The notes: a model not told the origin generated them from the sequence alone. Positions 1-12,862 are shown, counted from the stretch's first letter. The stretch is DNA of 64,000 nucleotides from Cocos nucifera (GCA_006176705.1 QRFJ01005780.1:1-64000), one strand, 5' to 3'. Numbers and translations are program-made.

Positions 1-219
1 AGTCGAAGACCTCGTCCATTTTGGTCATTTTAGATGGAATGAAGGAAAGCCCCGAAGACAGCCATTATGCTCGACAACAACAGGAGACAAGATCTCTCCT
101 GAGCTTCAACTACACTTTCAACCTTGGTTGGAGACAAGGTGCAGAGTCTTGAAGATGACTTCGATAGTCGCCCTTTTTGTACTTCCTTCGAGTTTCAAAT
201 TCGAAAGTGGGAGGACTAT
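1..219 (+). mobile_element. 3' end of a Ty3/gypsy internal region with polypurine tract
   Basis: Non-coding tail of an LTR element whose body lies left of the window. A purine-rich stretch (GAAAGTGGGAGGACTAT, about 203-219) abuts the LTR start at 220, as expected for second-strand priming. The stretch is homologous, on the opposite strand, to the tandem units at 26209-28530, but here each unit is present only about once. That identifies both elements as one family. No ORF is credible. Confidence 0.7.
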
Positions 220-1097
220 TGTTGGGGATAAATTCTGCTCCCATCGAAATTCAGTCTGAAGCTTAGCCTAATGCAGCTGGTAATCATGGAAGAGCTTCAA
301 TCGAAAATTCTCTTCCTAGCAGTCGTATTCATTCAGTGGCCAAACTACCCAGCAGCCAAACCTAACTGAACTTCTCAGCGATCGAGCTCCAGCCGAACCT
401 CTTCAGTCGATCGAACTTTTCAGCAATCAAACTCCTTTTAGACTCCTCTAATAGTTGAGCTTCTACGGAAGCCGAACTCCTTTCGAACTCTCCTCCAGTC
501 AGGCTCCTATGGGAGCCAAACTCCTTCCGGACCCCTCTAGCAATCGAGCTTCTATGGAAGCCAAACATCTTTCCGGACTCCTCCAGCAGTCGGGAGCGAA
601 CTCCTTCCGAACTCTCCTCCAATTGGGCTCCTATAGGAGCCGAACTCCTTTCGGACTCCTCCTCTAGTTGGGCTTTTATGGAAGTCATACTCCTGACAGA
701 CTGCTCCTTCAGACGGATTCCTATAGGCGATCCCACTACTGAACGATTATAATTATCACGATAATTATGATTGTCATTTATCAAGATAATACGATCGGCA
801 TTTATCAAGACAATCACAATCGACATTTATTAGGACGGTTACGACAAGCTCCATCTATAAAAAGGGATCCTCCAGATATGTTTTCTAAAAGCTTGCTTCT
901 CCTTCCCGAAACTCTATCGAACTTCTCTCTGAGTACTCCATTTCTGTTGGTCAGAAGAGCTAACTTGACTATCGAAGGGTTCTACTGGACCCACCACCAC
1001 CGACTACAGATAGAACTTTATTTTATAGGTCACTGGCGGTGACCTCGTCTTCCTCGACTCCAGTTCGATCCGGCGTCAATCAAATTCTGCACCAACA
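220..1097 (+). repeat. 3' LTR of gypsy element G
   Basis: Begins TGTTGGGGATAA and ends GCACCAACA, so it has TG...CA ends. A TATA box (CTATAAAAAGG, about 855-865) sets plus orientation and puts the transcript start near 885-890. The last 200 bp (R/U5) match the minus-strand copies at 24888-25120 and 30284-30530. U3 (about 410-720) is an imperfect array of roughly 50-60 bp units, each with a short inverted repeat (AGGAG...CTCCT type). No primer-binding site follows 1097, so this is a 3' or solo LTR; the polypurine tract on its left favours 3' LTR. Confidence 0.8.
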
Positions 1098-1149
1098 TGG
1101 ATCATAAGCTGCCTGTGGATGGTAGGATCTAGAATATGAGGATGATCCA

Positions 1150-4100
1150 GATACATCCATGGATCCTACGTCACGTGCCAAATCATCTGCAATTGCATCG
1201 TGTGCTGGACGACCTCTAAAAGGCCATCGTTTATATGAAATAGTATTCTCACGACCTCAATCAGCTCATGCATTATGGTCCCTATCTTGTGTGGCATGTG
1301 TAAACTGAGACTCACCGGTAAATCGAATACCATCCTGTGGCTGTATTTCATAAACAATAGTTTCTTATCCTCTAGTTTCTTTCTGGTCATCAGATCCATC
1401 ACTACTATCATCACTCATCCTGATCTTTGAATCTGAGCTAGCTGACTCCTGCACTCTCGAGGATGCTGTATTTGTCTTTTTTTTTGCTTTATTCTTTTTC
1501 TTACTTTGCTGCATCTGAGAGGATGGATCTCTTCTTTCTGCCTGAGATGGCTAGCTTCGTCTCAAAAATTCTCGCCCAAACATTTGAGAGGATGTCTCGG
1601 ACATAGAGTCATATGATGAATGACTCCTCTATGTGCCCTCAGGCTGTGGCTGATCAGCTAGAACCCTATGTAGAATATTTGTATCTGCCCATCGCCCTGA
1701 ATCCACCCTGATCTTTCTAGCTACTAAACTAGCTGGTCATGGAGGAGATCCCGGCTCATCTAGCTCTGGCTCCTACTATTAGCCTGCAAGCCATCCAATC
1801 ATCAGGATCCTCATCCCCATCAGCATAATCATCCAATATCGGATCCATGTACTTCAGCTATACTTCATCCTGAATATATTTTAACCTCAATCTTAAATTA
1901 TAATAAACTATATACAAGATCATTGAGGCACTTCTGTATGTCAGACGGTTTTTTTATTTGCTGTGAATAAGAATAAAAGTCGATCAATTACACTCACAGC
2001 CATTAGAGGAGACTATCTGAGGAAAGAATGCGGATGGCTACAGCTTTCAAATTTTCTGCAGACTGTCCAAAATGAATTCACCATTCAGCTGCAAAAATAT
2101 TAATCAAAATTATTTATTATATTTCACGATATTCATAGGTATGTAAAGCCAACAAAGTCTTTTCATTATTGATATGTAATTTACCTAGATTCATCCTCCT
2201 TTTTGCTTACGATAGCCGATGAGACTCCAAAGCTATCCATCTCTTCTCTAAACTATTTCATCTGTGAAAAATATATTTATTATATTAACAATTATGTAGT
2301 TCATTACAGACTGAATTTGGTTAAAATATTAAATACTTATATCTCATCCTCTCTAACATACCTCTTGTAGATACATCGATGCAATTTTTGGATCATCCAC
2401 CATCTTGTATATCACATTATGAAGAGCAGTAAGAAGCTTATTATCCATATCTATCCCAGAAATGATGTACTGAAATCTCGGATTCAAATAGTATGCTGTA
2501 GATAAATTTCATAAATGAATGAGTAGATTCATACAAGTAGAAGAAAAAAATTTCAGTGGACTCTTGGATTTATGCTTACCGGCTAGATGCAAATCCATAC
2601 CCATCTGATAGTCCTAGCGGCGCTCAATAATGTTGATATATTCCTGGCCATGTTTTGGATCTATCTCACTGATATGTTTCTTTGCTCTCTCCATCATGTG
2701 ATATAAAAAGCCCATCTGGGAGTATCTTTCACTGTCCATGGCACGAAGCACCTCATATAATGGCTTGATAATCTTCACTATCTTATCAGTCCATTGCCAA
2801 AATGATTGACTGATCACCAAGTTCTCCACATGACTTTTTTTAGTACCAGCTCTCGCATATCTACTCTCCTGCCACTCAATATTGACAAATATCTAATGCG
2901 ATGTTGCTTTCTTCTCCAGAAGGCTATCAAGTGCTATGTAGTTTATAGTAAACTAGATGACACCCAGTCTCAAAATCTCTCTTCTAGTATATGTCCGCAT
3001 CAATGACAAGACCTATGTATGATTGTAGATGAATCTAGTAATAGTCTGAGCTGAGTCCACTGCCTACTGCACCCTACGAAGCTTCCCAATATCCATCAAC
3101 ATGAGATCAATGCAATGTACAGCACATGGGGTCCAGTAAATATATGGTTGCTGCTCCATCAACAACTTTCTAGCGGCCTTATATTGCGGTCCATTATCTG
3201 TGATGACCTGCATGATATTCTGCTCTCCTACTAAATCAATCACCTCCATTAATCTAAGGATATATATAGCGTCGTGCACCTTATTTGAAGCATCAATTGA
3301 TTTATGAAAAAATATTTTTCCATCACAATAAGTCAAAAAATTGATGATGCTCTGTCTGATAGGACCAATCCAACCATCATACATCACCGTCAATCCATAT
3401 GTAGGCCATTTATTCTTGAAAGAAGAAATCCATTTCTGCAGCTCTTCTTTGTTATCATCAAGAAGCTGACCATAAATATCCTTCGGTGCTGGAGGATCTA
3501 CACTCGGGCTGGCTACCTGTATGGCTGAAATGGCAGACCGATAGTAGGTATTATCTGCTGTATTTGCTGGAATGTGGCTAAAATGAAACCATGATCCAAT
3601 AGCTCGTCACATATCTTTTTTCTTATCCTTCTTCAACATACTGTCAATCCTCTATTATTTTGAATCTTTGCTGGAAAAAGCATGTGGATCCAAATCATGA
3701 ATGGTGGCTCCTACTAGCATATTCCTAGAGGACCTACTACCAAATGCTTCCAGCATAGATGAAATACTGTGCATGCCTCTACTGGGTCTAGGAGTCTTTC
3801 TGACTGAGGTGGTCATTCTAAACTCGGATTCTCCCTCAGCAGTTGCAGAGCCGAATTCCGATTTATAGTATGACGGTCCAAATCGTTCTCTACATCTGGC
3901 CATCTCCTCCATACGGTACTGATCATCCATACTCGTCCGAATGGCAACCTCCATCTATGCCTCCTCATCATCTAGAGCGGAGGTCTGCTCTTGACTCTCT
4001 GAAGTGATAAGAAGGTGGTTCTGCAGCTTGACAGTCCACCTCTGCTCTCTTATGCTTGGCCTTCTCCTTCATTGATTTAAAATCAGTAAGGTATTTTTTC

Positions 4101-4230
4101 ATCAACTATCGGACCTCCTGCGGGCATTTTTGATATATGACCACATCGAGATAACCACCAGCCAAATACTGCTTCAACCTAGTCATCCTTTCTCCCTTGA
4201 ACTCTATGTTGCACCATTTGCATCTCCAAT
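1150..4230 (-). pseudogene. Decayed hAT-family transposase (BED finger, DUF659, dimerisation region)
   Basis: Reading the minus strand from about 4222: a BED-type zinc finger (CKWC, then LKQYLAGG where a histidine would normally stand, 4222-4092), a Ser/Arg-rich linker (3954-3655), and a DUF659/hAT catalytic region (3393-3064). The catalytic region carries YDGW and VITDN, the two Asp contexts of the hAT DDE domain, followed by YIYWTPCAVHCI. Next come a middle region with FWQWTDKIVKIIKPLYEVLRA (2829-2614) and YYLNPRFQY near 2480. The C-terminal dimerisation block includes AIRIL and a frameshifted VSSNGCE near 2010-2060, and an acidic/Ser-rich tail runs to about 1400. Stops and shifts separate the blocks, so it is non-functional. 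Terminal inverted repeats and an 8-bp duplication were not identified, so element ends are approximate. Confidence 0.8.
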
Positions 4231-5081
4231 GGTGCTAAGCCAAGAGCATCTCGCCATGCACCCAATCAATATCGCGCTCTGTATCCTTTTTTTTACTTAT
4301 TTCTGCAAGTTTAATAAAATATATTATTTTAATAATATGGCTAAAAAGTAATATTATTTTATTTTATTCAAAATTAAATCTAGATTACTATGCATATAAT
4401 ATATTAAAAACTTTAAAATCGGATATAAAAATTATACTATACATAGCTTCAGTTATCATAAACAATATTATGAATTTACATTTTTTTTGATTTTTTTATT
4501 TTAAAAATATATTTTTTAAAATATATATAATTAACAAAAATTAATGATCTTAGCATCACCGCATAGATCTTCCAAAGGTCTATAATATATAATAAAATCA
4601 TACAAAAATCATAAATTTTGGTATAATTTTTTATTATTTTTTTACTTCTTATCATTTTTTAGATATAAATTCTAAAAAATAAAATATTTGCTAACAGAAT
4701 ACTAGATTACCTTACTATCGATCGAAAATCATCATCTTTTTGAGGTTGTGATAATTTTTTCAAATTTTTTTCCTCCTTTATTTCTTTTTTGCGCTTTGTT
4801 CGCACTCTTGGCATCCTGATCTCGGACTCTCAGATTTTGAGAGTCTGAGCCAAAAGAAAATGGCAAGGGCCATTATTGGCTGATCCATCCCACCCCTCCA
4901 CTCCTCTTGGGCTCGGTTCCAAACCAAATCATCCAGTTCTGAACGGTTCGATATCGAATCGAGTGGTTTGATGTAGTTTGATAATTTTTTCAGAAAAATG
5001 TGCGAAACCGAATCGATTCGGTGCCAGTTCGGTTCGGAACTATACCAGACGGTTTTGTCCCGATACAGGCATTTTATGGTT
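4231..5081. other. AT-rich spacer between hAT remnant and Athila-like LTR
   Basis: No coding potential. 4290-4740 is very AT-rich with homopolymer runs. 4900-5080 is a CpG-containing stretch rich in TTCGGTTC/GAACCG words, resembling the repeat inside the intron at 15510-15790. It may hold the unrecognised left end of the hAT element. Confidence 0.5.
4821..4849. repeat. Short hairpin
   Basis: CTCGGACTCTCA and TGAGAGTCTGAG form arms matching at 11 of 12 positions around a 5-nt loop. No poly-T tract follows and no gene end is near, so a terminator or small-RNA role is not supported. Confidence 0.5.
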
Positions 5082-6199
5082 GGGGCCCATGAGCATTTAA
5101 AGTAAAAGAAGAGAAAAAGGTCGGCTGGGCTTCTTTACGTGGAAAGGTGTTGTGGAGTTATGCTGAAGTCACGCTAAAAAAATAACAATGTGCTGGGTTT
5201 TCGCACAAGCACGCGGGCTGGTGCAGCATGAAACGAGGGCGTATTGGTTTCTTCACGCAAACAAAAAAATGCGACGCGAATGCCGTAGGTCAGAGGACCC
5301 TAAGAAAAAAAAAATATATATTTGGAAACTTTTGTAAGAGGAAAATATGTGAAAACGTATGGAAGGAAGGCATCTGCTTGTGATTTTGGGTGCGACGCGT
5401 GAACGGCAAATTAATCTTTTTTGGAAATTTTGTATAGAGATATTCATCCAACCCTTCATTATTTGTAAAAACAAATGCTAATCATTCAAAAATCCCTTCT
5501 TTTAGTTCCACATTTGAAAACCATATAAAACTCCTCCCTCCTAACATCTATAAAAAGCTCTTATACTCCCACTTGAGGATCATCCCAAGAATCCTTCTAG
5601 AGCCTTGCATAGAGAAAAAAAAGGGATTACTCCATTAGCAGCTAGACTAGCGGTCTCGGAGGAAGAGAAGAAATTTTATAATAACACAAAGCGGATTTTA
5701 TTGTTCTAAATTTTTTTATATTTCTTTTATTAGTAATGAAGATTATTTTTTTATTTAAAATTATCATGAGTACTTTATTTGCTCTTTTTTATATGCTTTC
5801 TTGTTAGATTAATATTAGGAACAACTTTTGGCACCGTGATTTACGGATATAGAGCATGCCGAGAAAAGAAGAATTATTTACTTAGTACTTTCTGAAGATG
5901 TACCATGATCTACGAGTACGGAGCGTACCGAGGAAAGATCGGTATTTTTTCTAAGATTAATCGCAACTACTTTAAAAAAAAAGAGATACAACTCTGTTAG
6001 TACAAAATTAATTCAAAACTCTCGAGATCTTTGTTTTCTAATTACATCAATTTTAGAATAATTTATTTCCTAAACAAATATTCTCTCTTTTATTTCGCAA
6101 TCTCAACTTGGCCCTAGGTCTCTAAGGATACGATTTCGACTCATCTTTCCTACGTAGTGAGTAGAGTTAATTTTAATACTATCAATGAACTATGCATCA
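5082..6199 (+). repeat. 5' LTR of element E (left end missing)
   Basis: Homologous to 12449-12862 from GGGGCCCATGAGC onward. It carries CATATAAAACTCC (about 5520) and CTATAAAAAGCTC (about 5550), the likely TATA region, and ends ATGCATCA just before the primer-binding site. The U3 head present in the 3' LTR (12017-12450) is missing, so about 0.45 kb has been lost. Confidence 0.7.
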
Positions 6200-6201
6200 A
6201 A

Positions 6202-6221
6202 TTTTGGTGCCATTGCCAGGG
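6202..6221 (+). other. Primer-binding site of element E, decayed at CpG
   Basis: TGGTGCCATTGCCAGGG (6205-6221) sits a few bases after the LTR end. The usual plant gypsy form I know is TGGCGCCGTTGCCGGGG. The three differences are each a C-to-T or G-to-A change at a CpG, the signature of deaminated methylcytosine. Confidence 0.7.
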
Positions 6222-6483
6222 ACCTTGGCATGGTTGATTTTAAAAAACATATATTTTCTGATGCTTTTGTATTACTTTTTAATATTTGCTTGTCAGGTTT
6301 GCAAAAAAAAATTAAAAAAAAGCTTTTTAGTTTTTGTTGCATGCTTAAATTTTTTTTTTGCTTTCTAGCTAAATTATCTTATTTTGCATAATTAATTTAC
6401 TATTTTTTAATCTTAAAAATTTTTTACTTTTTATAATTTAGATTAATTTATTATTTTTTTTATTTATGGCTTTTTAGACTTAA

Positions 6484-9362
6484 TATAACATCTCGAACTA
6501 GTAAAATAGAGAATTAAAAGATTTATGTTCGTGTATATATGGCATGATAATTTATTTATGATATATTTAAGCCATTTAAGTATAAATTATGGCTATCTAT
6601 TGTTGCAAGTCCTGAAAATTTTCTAAGTCTGAAAGCTAGCACCTGTATGAAAATTTTTTTAAAATAAAAATTGACGATAATTGATCTTTAGGTGTTGGTG
6701 AGTTGCAAAATAATTTTTAACGAATTGTAAAGATTCTTTAACCTATTCGTTCTAAAGCAAAAATGTTTTAAAAGTATCAGGTTTGAAAAAATTTGAACTA
6801 AAATCCAAAGTTTGAAATCTTACTCATAAGGATTTTGATTTTTTTGATATTTTTATTGATTCCAAATAGAAAGATATTCCTTATTTATATTTATATTTTA
6901 AAGTTAATGAATATTAACTTAAAAAAATATATAAATAAGAGCAATATTGAGTAAAGCTGTGAAGAGAGTATCAAAATAAAAGTTTTTGAAACTCTGAAGT
7001 TTGAGAAGTCTCGGCTTGAACTCGAGATAACTCGAGTTTCAGGCGACAGAAATTTGGTTTCTATTTTCTGAGAGTGAGACGTCTCAATTCAGAATCGAGA
7101 TGTCGCGGTTGTGTTGAGAGGTCTCGATCTGAAAGCGAGTCTCAGTTTAATAAAATTTTTGGGAGCAGGTTATAATCTAGAGGGTTTCAGGTTATAATTT
7201 TAAAATAACTTTTTATGGATTGAATGAGCAGCTTGGGAACATTAACAAATGGTTGGAAATTCATCAGAGTAACACCTGTTTAGCTGAGAATTGTGTAGAA
7301 TCCTTTTGAAATGACACCTAGCAAATTCATTTAGTTTATTCTTTCTTCTAAAGCATAAAGCCACCGGTTTCCTTACTGTAGTGGAGTTTTCCTAAGTTCT
7401 TTAAAGAAGTCAAAGAAGGGAAGAGAGCTGAGAGGGTTTAGTTTCAATTAGTAATCAAGGAGAATTAGTTTTAAGTTAAAGAGAGAAGTGATTGAGAAAT
7501 TGAGTTGAGAAGGAGAAGCTGATGAAATTGAAGAGGAAAGCCTATGTAGCAGACTTTTAATTACTTGAGGAAGGAAAAAGGATTCTCAAAGAGGTGCTTT
7601 GAGAGAATCAAATATCAAGGTTGCATAATAGCTATTGGAGGTGGGTGAATTCCATCTACCTATGGTGTTTTTAATATATACTTTGCTATATAAAAAGATT
7701 TATTTGAAAAGCAAGATGATCTTTTGATACTTTGTGGCTTATGTTGCTTCTATATTTATATGGTTTGGGAAACATCAAAACAGGAAAGATTTTGAATGGT
7801 TGCTGTATATTTCATAAGTAAATAAATATGCACATATTCTAAACAAGCATAGGTAAAAGTATGGTTTTTTAATAGCCTTTGTGTATTGTATATGCAAGTA
7901 GTTATGCGTACAATTTGATAGCGTGGCTTTGGTAATTTTAAACAAGTTATACAGTGATATCTATTATGATTTCATCTCTGACATGGTTGATTTCTATTTA
8001 TGTGCCATAGGGCATAATGATGTTTGTGAACACGGACAAGTCGCTCATAGGAATGGTAAATCCTATAAGAGTGTATTATTCTAATAACTTCAAGGTTGCT
8101 TTCTATTTATGTGCCATGGAGCTTATTGATATTGTGATTATGGGCAGGCTGCTCCTGGAAATGATGTACCTAGAGAGTATGTTGTCCCAATGATATTAAG
8201 GATAGACTGCTTATGGAAATGGTATAACCTGTGAGAGTGTGTTATCCTGATGGTAATGATATTTTGGACAGACTGCTCATAGGAATGGTAAACCCTATGA
8301 GAGTGTTGTTCTGATATCGCTAAGACAGACTGCCCATGGGAATGGTATACTTATGAGAGTGTGTTGTCCTTTTAGTGATAAGACAGGCTACTCATAAGAA
8401 ATCTTAGGAGAGTATGTTGTTCTTAATAAATATAAGTCTTATGAGAGTGTATTGTCCTTCTGGTGAGAAGGTGGCTGCTCATAAGGAACCCTATGGGAGA
8501 GTGTTGTCCTTTTGGTGATAAGGTAGGCTGCCCATGGGATTGGTCCAATTATGATAGGGTGTTGCTGCAGTGTGTTGGCTGCTCCATATGAGAGTGTGTC
8601 ATGGAACTGCTCACATGTGGATGAGCTTATGATATGGTTATCCATATATGGCTATGGTGCAAATACTCATGTGAGATCCTATGAAAATATGTTACTGTGG
8701 TGTTATCAGTGGTAAGCGAAAGGTTTGTGCTTTACAAAACTTTTTATGTAATTCATATTTATTTTATTCAATTATTTAGCAGCTTGTTGATATATTTTAT
8801 GTATTGCAATATAATAAGTATAGCACGTTTTTCATTGATAGTTGGATACACTCACTAAGATTTCTTCAAGTCTCACCCCTCACTTTTTCTAATTGTAGAT
8901 CTTGAAGTAGCTAGATTTGAAGATATGTTTCAGCTTGTGTATCAGTACCTTTAAAGGAAGAAGTATTTTTGTAATAATCATTTGAAAAAGAAATATAGTT
9001 TGAGAACTATTGTATAGCTGAGATAATAAAGTTAGAAACTATTATTTGTATATGTTGTAGTGTGTTATAGAAAGGCATGTATTAAAAAGAATGGTTTAAC
9101 AAATAGAATGTATGCATGAAGCATGGTTTTGTTATTGAAACTTTGAGTTTGTTTATATGAATTGATGAGTTGAATTGTGATAATGGTTTATAGTAAAGAG
9201 TTAGTTGAAATGCTTGTGTTGCAGATTGAAGGATTGATTGAATTAAATAAAAGCAGGCTTTAAATGATATTGTAGCTTAGTCACAGCCTAGAAATTCTCT
9301 TAACCTTTAGATAAGGGTGGGGTATGGCACCGTCACCTAGGATTTAGGGGTGGGGTGTTACA
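6484..9362. mobile_element. Solo LTR H (2879 bp) with 5-bp target duplication
   Basis: Ends TATAACATC... and ...GGGTGTTACA; the outer seven bases are inverted repeats if the first TA is read as decayed TG. CTTAA is present on both sides (6479-6483 and 9363-9367), a perfect LTR-type duplication. No primer-binding site, polypurine tract or coding region is visible, so it is a solo LTR of a family with unusually long LTRs. CTATATAAAAAG near 7685 could be its TATA box, giving plus orientation. Confidence 0.75.
8020..8640. repeat. Minisatellite inside solo LTR H
   Basis: About ten imperfect units of 50-65 bp, each with a form of CTGCTCATGGGAATGGTA followed by GAGAGTGTGTTGTCC. The first two units, near 8020-8180, are spaced more widely. 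The ORFs here have no family resemblance. Confidence 0.75.
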
Positions 9363-10182
9363 CTTAATCACTTAAATTTATTTTTTTATAAAATCAAAAA
9401 AATTAAAAAGATATAAAAAGATAAAATTATAAATTCTAAAAAAAAATTACTGAAATTTCATAACACTTAACTAAGATAGCATAACCTCAAATATAAAAAA
9501 TTTTAACTTGATTGGATACCTTATTTTTTTGCATTGCATCTCCATAATTAATTTTAAGGGCATAACCTATTACTAAGATAAAATGGGGATTTGATCACCC
9601 TTTCTTAGCCCAAAAATCACTATCCTTCATATTATATTGATCTAAACTCTTAATATAAAATTAATTAGACGTTGACCTCTAAGAATTTCGAGCTCAATAG
9701 GATAAGTGACTCTGAGAGTTGGATCGAATTAGACTTGATCAACTAGCTGCTGTCTAGGCAAGTGGTTTGTGGGACGACTGGATCCAAAGGAAGGTAGTTT
9801 ATAATTGATTCTGTTCGTTGATCTGATCAATTTAATTGACGTCTAAGAAAAGCAACGGGGGGACTCCTATCGACCTTACACTTACCTGACCAGTTGGTTG
9901 GTCAAGCTCTGACTTAGAGGGCTTGAAGGCTAACTTAGAATAGTAAGGAGCTATCTAGAACTAGGATAACCTTAGGATAGAGAGTCCACTGTGTGCTAAC
10001 TTGATTGCAATTAAAATCTAACCATAACTAATTCTTCTTTCTCTTCTTAGCTTTAAAACTCCTTAGGTTCTTTTCTTTAGAATTCTTTTCTTCCCCTCTT
10101 CTCCTATTCTCCTCTTCTTTTTAAATTAAAAAAAAAAAATCCTTAATAGACTAGGATAGTCCTGCATAGACCTTTTAGTTGC
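9363..10182 (+). other. Leader of element E after the solo LTR
   Basis: Continuation of the untranslated leader between primer-binding site and gag. AT-rich to about 9540, then mixed sequence. 10080-10140 is a pyrimidine-rich stretch followed by an A-run. No ORF is convincing. Confidence 0.5.
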
Positions 10183-11300
10183 ATGCTAGATCGACGAGAA
10201 TCCGACTTGCAACTACTAAACGAAGAACTAGAAAAGATTCTTTGGACTATCCAAGCTAAAAACATGGTTGCACCTGGTGAGGCTAATCCTCTACATCCAT
10301 TAAGAGAATATTTCACTCCATTCTCATATACCTATTCTTCGTGCATTCAAGCACCTCCAGTAGAAGCTACCCAGTATGAGATTAAGTTTAGCATTATTCA
10401 AATGTTACCATCTTTCTATGGACTTAGTAATGAGGATCTGTACAAATACTTGGATGAATTTTTTGAAATTTGTTCCACAGTAAAAATCCAAAACTTCTCT
10501 GATAATGCCCTTAGGTTGAAACTGTTCCCTTTCTCACTTAAGAACAAAGCCAAGCATTGGCTAAACTCTTTAGATTCTATAATCATTTCAACTTGGGATC
10601 ATCTTTAGGTAGAATTTCTCAAGAAATACTTTTCAATTGAAAAAACAAATCAAATTAGAAAAGCAATCACTAGTTTTTCCCAACTGGATGGTGAACTTTT
10701 TCATGAGACATGGAAAATGTTAAGGGACCTCTTTTGTAAATATCCACACCATGTTGTCCCCAAATGACAACTTGTTCAGTGTTTCTGTGATGGTCTATCG
10801 AAGAAACACTGACAAATGATTGATGCATCATGTGGTGGGACATCCATGCTAAAGAGTGAGAATGAAGCTTGGCAGCTCTTTGAAACACTTAGTGAGAACT
10901 TCCTACATCACATGTCTGCGACCTCTAGAGAACAACCCATGCTTCAACAAAAAAGAAATGGAATTTATCAGATTGAGAACATCATGGATATCCATAGTAA
11001 GGTAGATGAACTGTCTGAGAAATTAGACCGCCTTCTGAATATGGGATAATCCATGATTCCACCTAACTCAGTCCAAGAAGTTTGTGTTGTGTGCAAGTCC
11101 AAACTATTTTATTACTAAATGCTCAGCCGCACCTCAATTTTCTGAGTTTGTGCACGAGCAAGTCCAGCAAGCTCGAGTCCAACAAGCTCATAGATCAGGA
11201 AACAATCCATACTCCAATACGTATAATCTAGGCAGGAGGAATCACCTAAAGTTCTATCTCGATTTGAAGTTAATCAGGCATTCTAATCAATAAATGATTA
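10183..11300 (+). pseudogene. Athila-like gag pseudogene
   Basis: Structural capsid protein of the element. One frame runs from the ATG at 10183 to 11049 with three internal stops: TAG at 10606, TGA at 10765 and TGA at 10810. The retrotransposon gag core is clear: FYGLSNEDLYKYLDEF, LKLFPFSLKNKAKHWLNSL, TWDHL, FLKKYF, then FCDGL and MIDASCGGT. A coiled segment near the end (VDELSEKLDRLLNMG) closes at a stop, after which a broken zinc-knuckle-like segment (VCVVC, then a frameshift to FITKC) reaches about 11140. The two TGA codons fit TGG or CGA decay. No protease follows. Confidence 0.8.
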
Positions 11301-12016
11301 ACAGTCTTGATAATTTTAGAGGTATTGAGGGATAAATTATTGGTAGAGTGTAGATCAGACTAAATTTTAGGGTGACCCCAGAGCCCTCTTCTTATCGATC
11401 TCAATAAAGAATCGGCTTCATCGGAGATTGGATGGAAAGATCGAGGTATGCAAAAATTTTTCTTAGAATATGCTTTTTATTTAAAAAAAAGAATTTAGTA
11501 TTGTCTCATTGAGTAACCGGGCCCCTTCGCCTAAGTAAGCGTTGTGGTTCGCATCAAAAGATGGAGATGTAAGAAATCGATTATAAGAATTATATTTTCT
11601 TAGACTCAAGTCAGTAAGTTCGAGGTGTGTTTTACACCTAATGTCCTAAAGTCAATTGATTTGAGAGTCATTGGCTAAAAGCTTGCTACAAGGGTCAGTA
11701 AGAAAGTACAAAAAAAAAACTAATAAGAAGAATTAAATTACAAGAAGACAATAAACCCATCTCACATCTAGTTGAGGATTTAAAGAGTAAAGCGGAGAGT
11801 TGGTGAAAGAAGAGCTCTTGAAATTTCTATGACTAACACAATTACTAACTGAATCGAATTGATAATTTAATGAAATATCTTTTTAATGATTTGGCTAGGT
11901 ACCATCTGTCTTTAAGAATGTTTAGGATAACTTTTAATTTAACGATAATTTGGTACACATTGCTAATTTATTTATTTATTTTACTTGAGGACGAGTAAAG
12001 TTTAAATTGAAAGGTA
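11301..12016 (+). other. 3' untranslated zone of element E
   Basis: No gene. It joins the end of gag to the 3' LTR without pol. CTTGAGGACGAGTAAAG (about 11984-12000) is the conserved segment that precedes the polypurine tract in this lineage. The purine tract itself is worn (ATTGAAAGGTA) just before the LTR at 12017. Confidence 0.6.
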
Positions 12017-12862
12017 TGATTAATACATTAATTATGGCACAAAAAGTATTATAACATGTGTTATTTAATCTCTTCTATTTTGCGTTTGATACTTTTTATG
12101 ATTTTTTTAGAGATTATGGACTAATCACAAATCAACCAATAAAGGCTTCTAATAGTTATAGTTATCAAGCTTAAGTCTGTCACATCCAAGCCGAAGATGA
12201 AGCTCAAATTTAAAAGTTCAAAGCTTTAGTAACACATGGAAGGAAGTCTGCATGCATGCTATATGTTAAAGACAGGAAGAATTAAAATATATGGAAGAAA
12301 GACCCATGGACGCAAGTGGCTGAAATCGAACACGCGAGCAAACAGGACCCATGGTGGATTGGAATGTGAAGCACCGAAGACAAATGGATGCTGGGCCTTG
12401 GTGTGGTAGTCTTTGGGAAGAAATCATTTAAGAGGAGGAGCATTAATGGCAACTAATGGTGGGCCCCATGAGCATTTAAGGTAAAAGAAGAGAAAAAGGT
12501 GGCGGGGCTTCTTTACGTGGAAAGGTGTTGGGAGCTCTGGGGAAGTCATGCTGAAAAAATAGGAATGCGCTGGGTTTTCGCACGAGCACGCGGGCCGGTG
12601 CGGCATGAAACGGGGGCGTATTGGCTTCTTCATGCAAACAAAAAAATGCGACGCGAATGCCGTAGGTCACAGAACGAAGAAAAAAAATAATATTTGGAAA
12701 CTTTTTTAAGAGGAAAATATGCGGAAATGCATGGAAGGAAGGCGTCTGCTTGCGGTTTCGGGTGCGACGCGTGAACGGCAAATTAATCTTTTTTGGAAAT
12801 TTTGTTTAGAAATATCCATCCAATTTGTAAAAACAAATTCTAGCCATTCAAAGATAAAAAAA
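12017..12862 (+). repeat. 3' LTR of element E (right end missing)
   Basis: Starts TGATTAATAC after the purine tract. From about 12449 it parallels the 5' LTR closely, including the GC-rich segment with GCGACGCG (12767-12775 region). Homology stops near 12862, so R/U5 is lost. Confidence 0.65.

Larger units (their letters stand above)
5082..12862 (+). mobile_element. Athila-like Ty3/gypsy element E, truncated LTRs, gag only
   Basis: Two direct repeats (about 5082-5500 and 12462-12862) are the shared parts of a 5' LTR cut at its left side and a 3' LTR cut at its right side. Between them lie a primer-binding site at 6205, a gag pseudogene (10183-11300) and the pre-polypurine-tract signature of this lineage (CTTGAGGACGAGTAAAG, about 11984-12000). 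Reverse transcriptase, integrase and RNase H are absent: the sequence runs from gag straight into the 3' untranslated zone. A 2.9-kb solo LTR interrupts the leader. The Athila assignment rests on gag motifs and the primer site as remembered, not on a search. Confidence 0.75.

Noticed and set aside
4821..4849. Hairpin as a transcription terminator
   Set aside because: Factor-independent terminators are bacterial and no gene end is adjacent; kept only as a small repeat.
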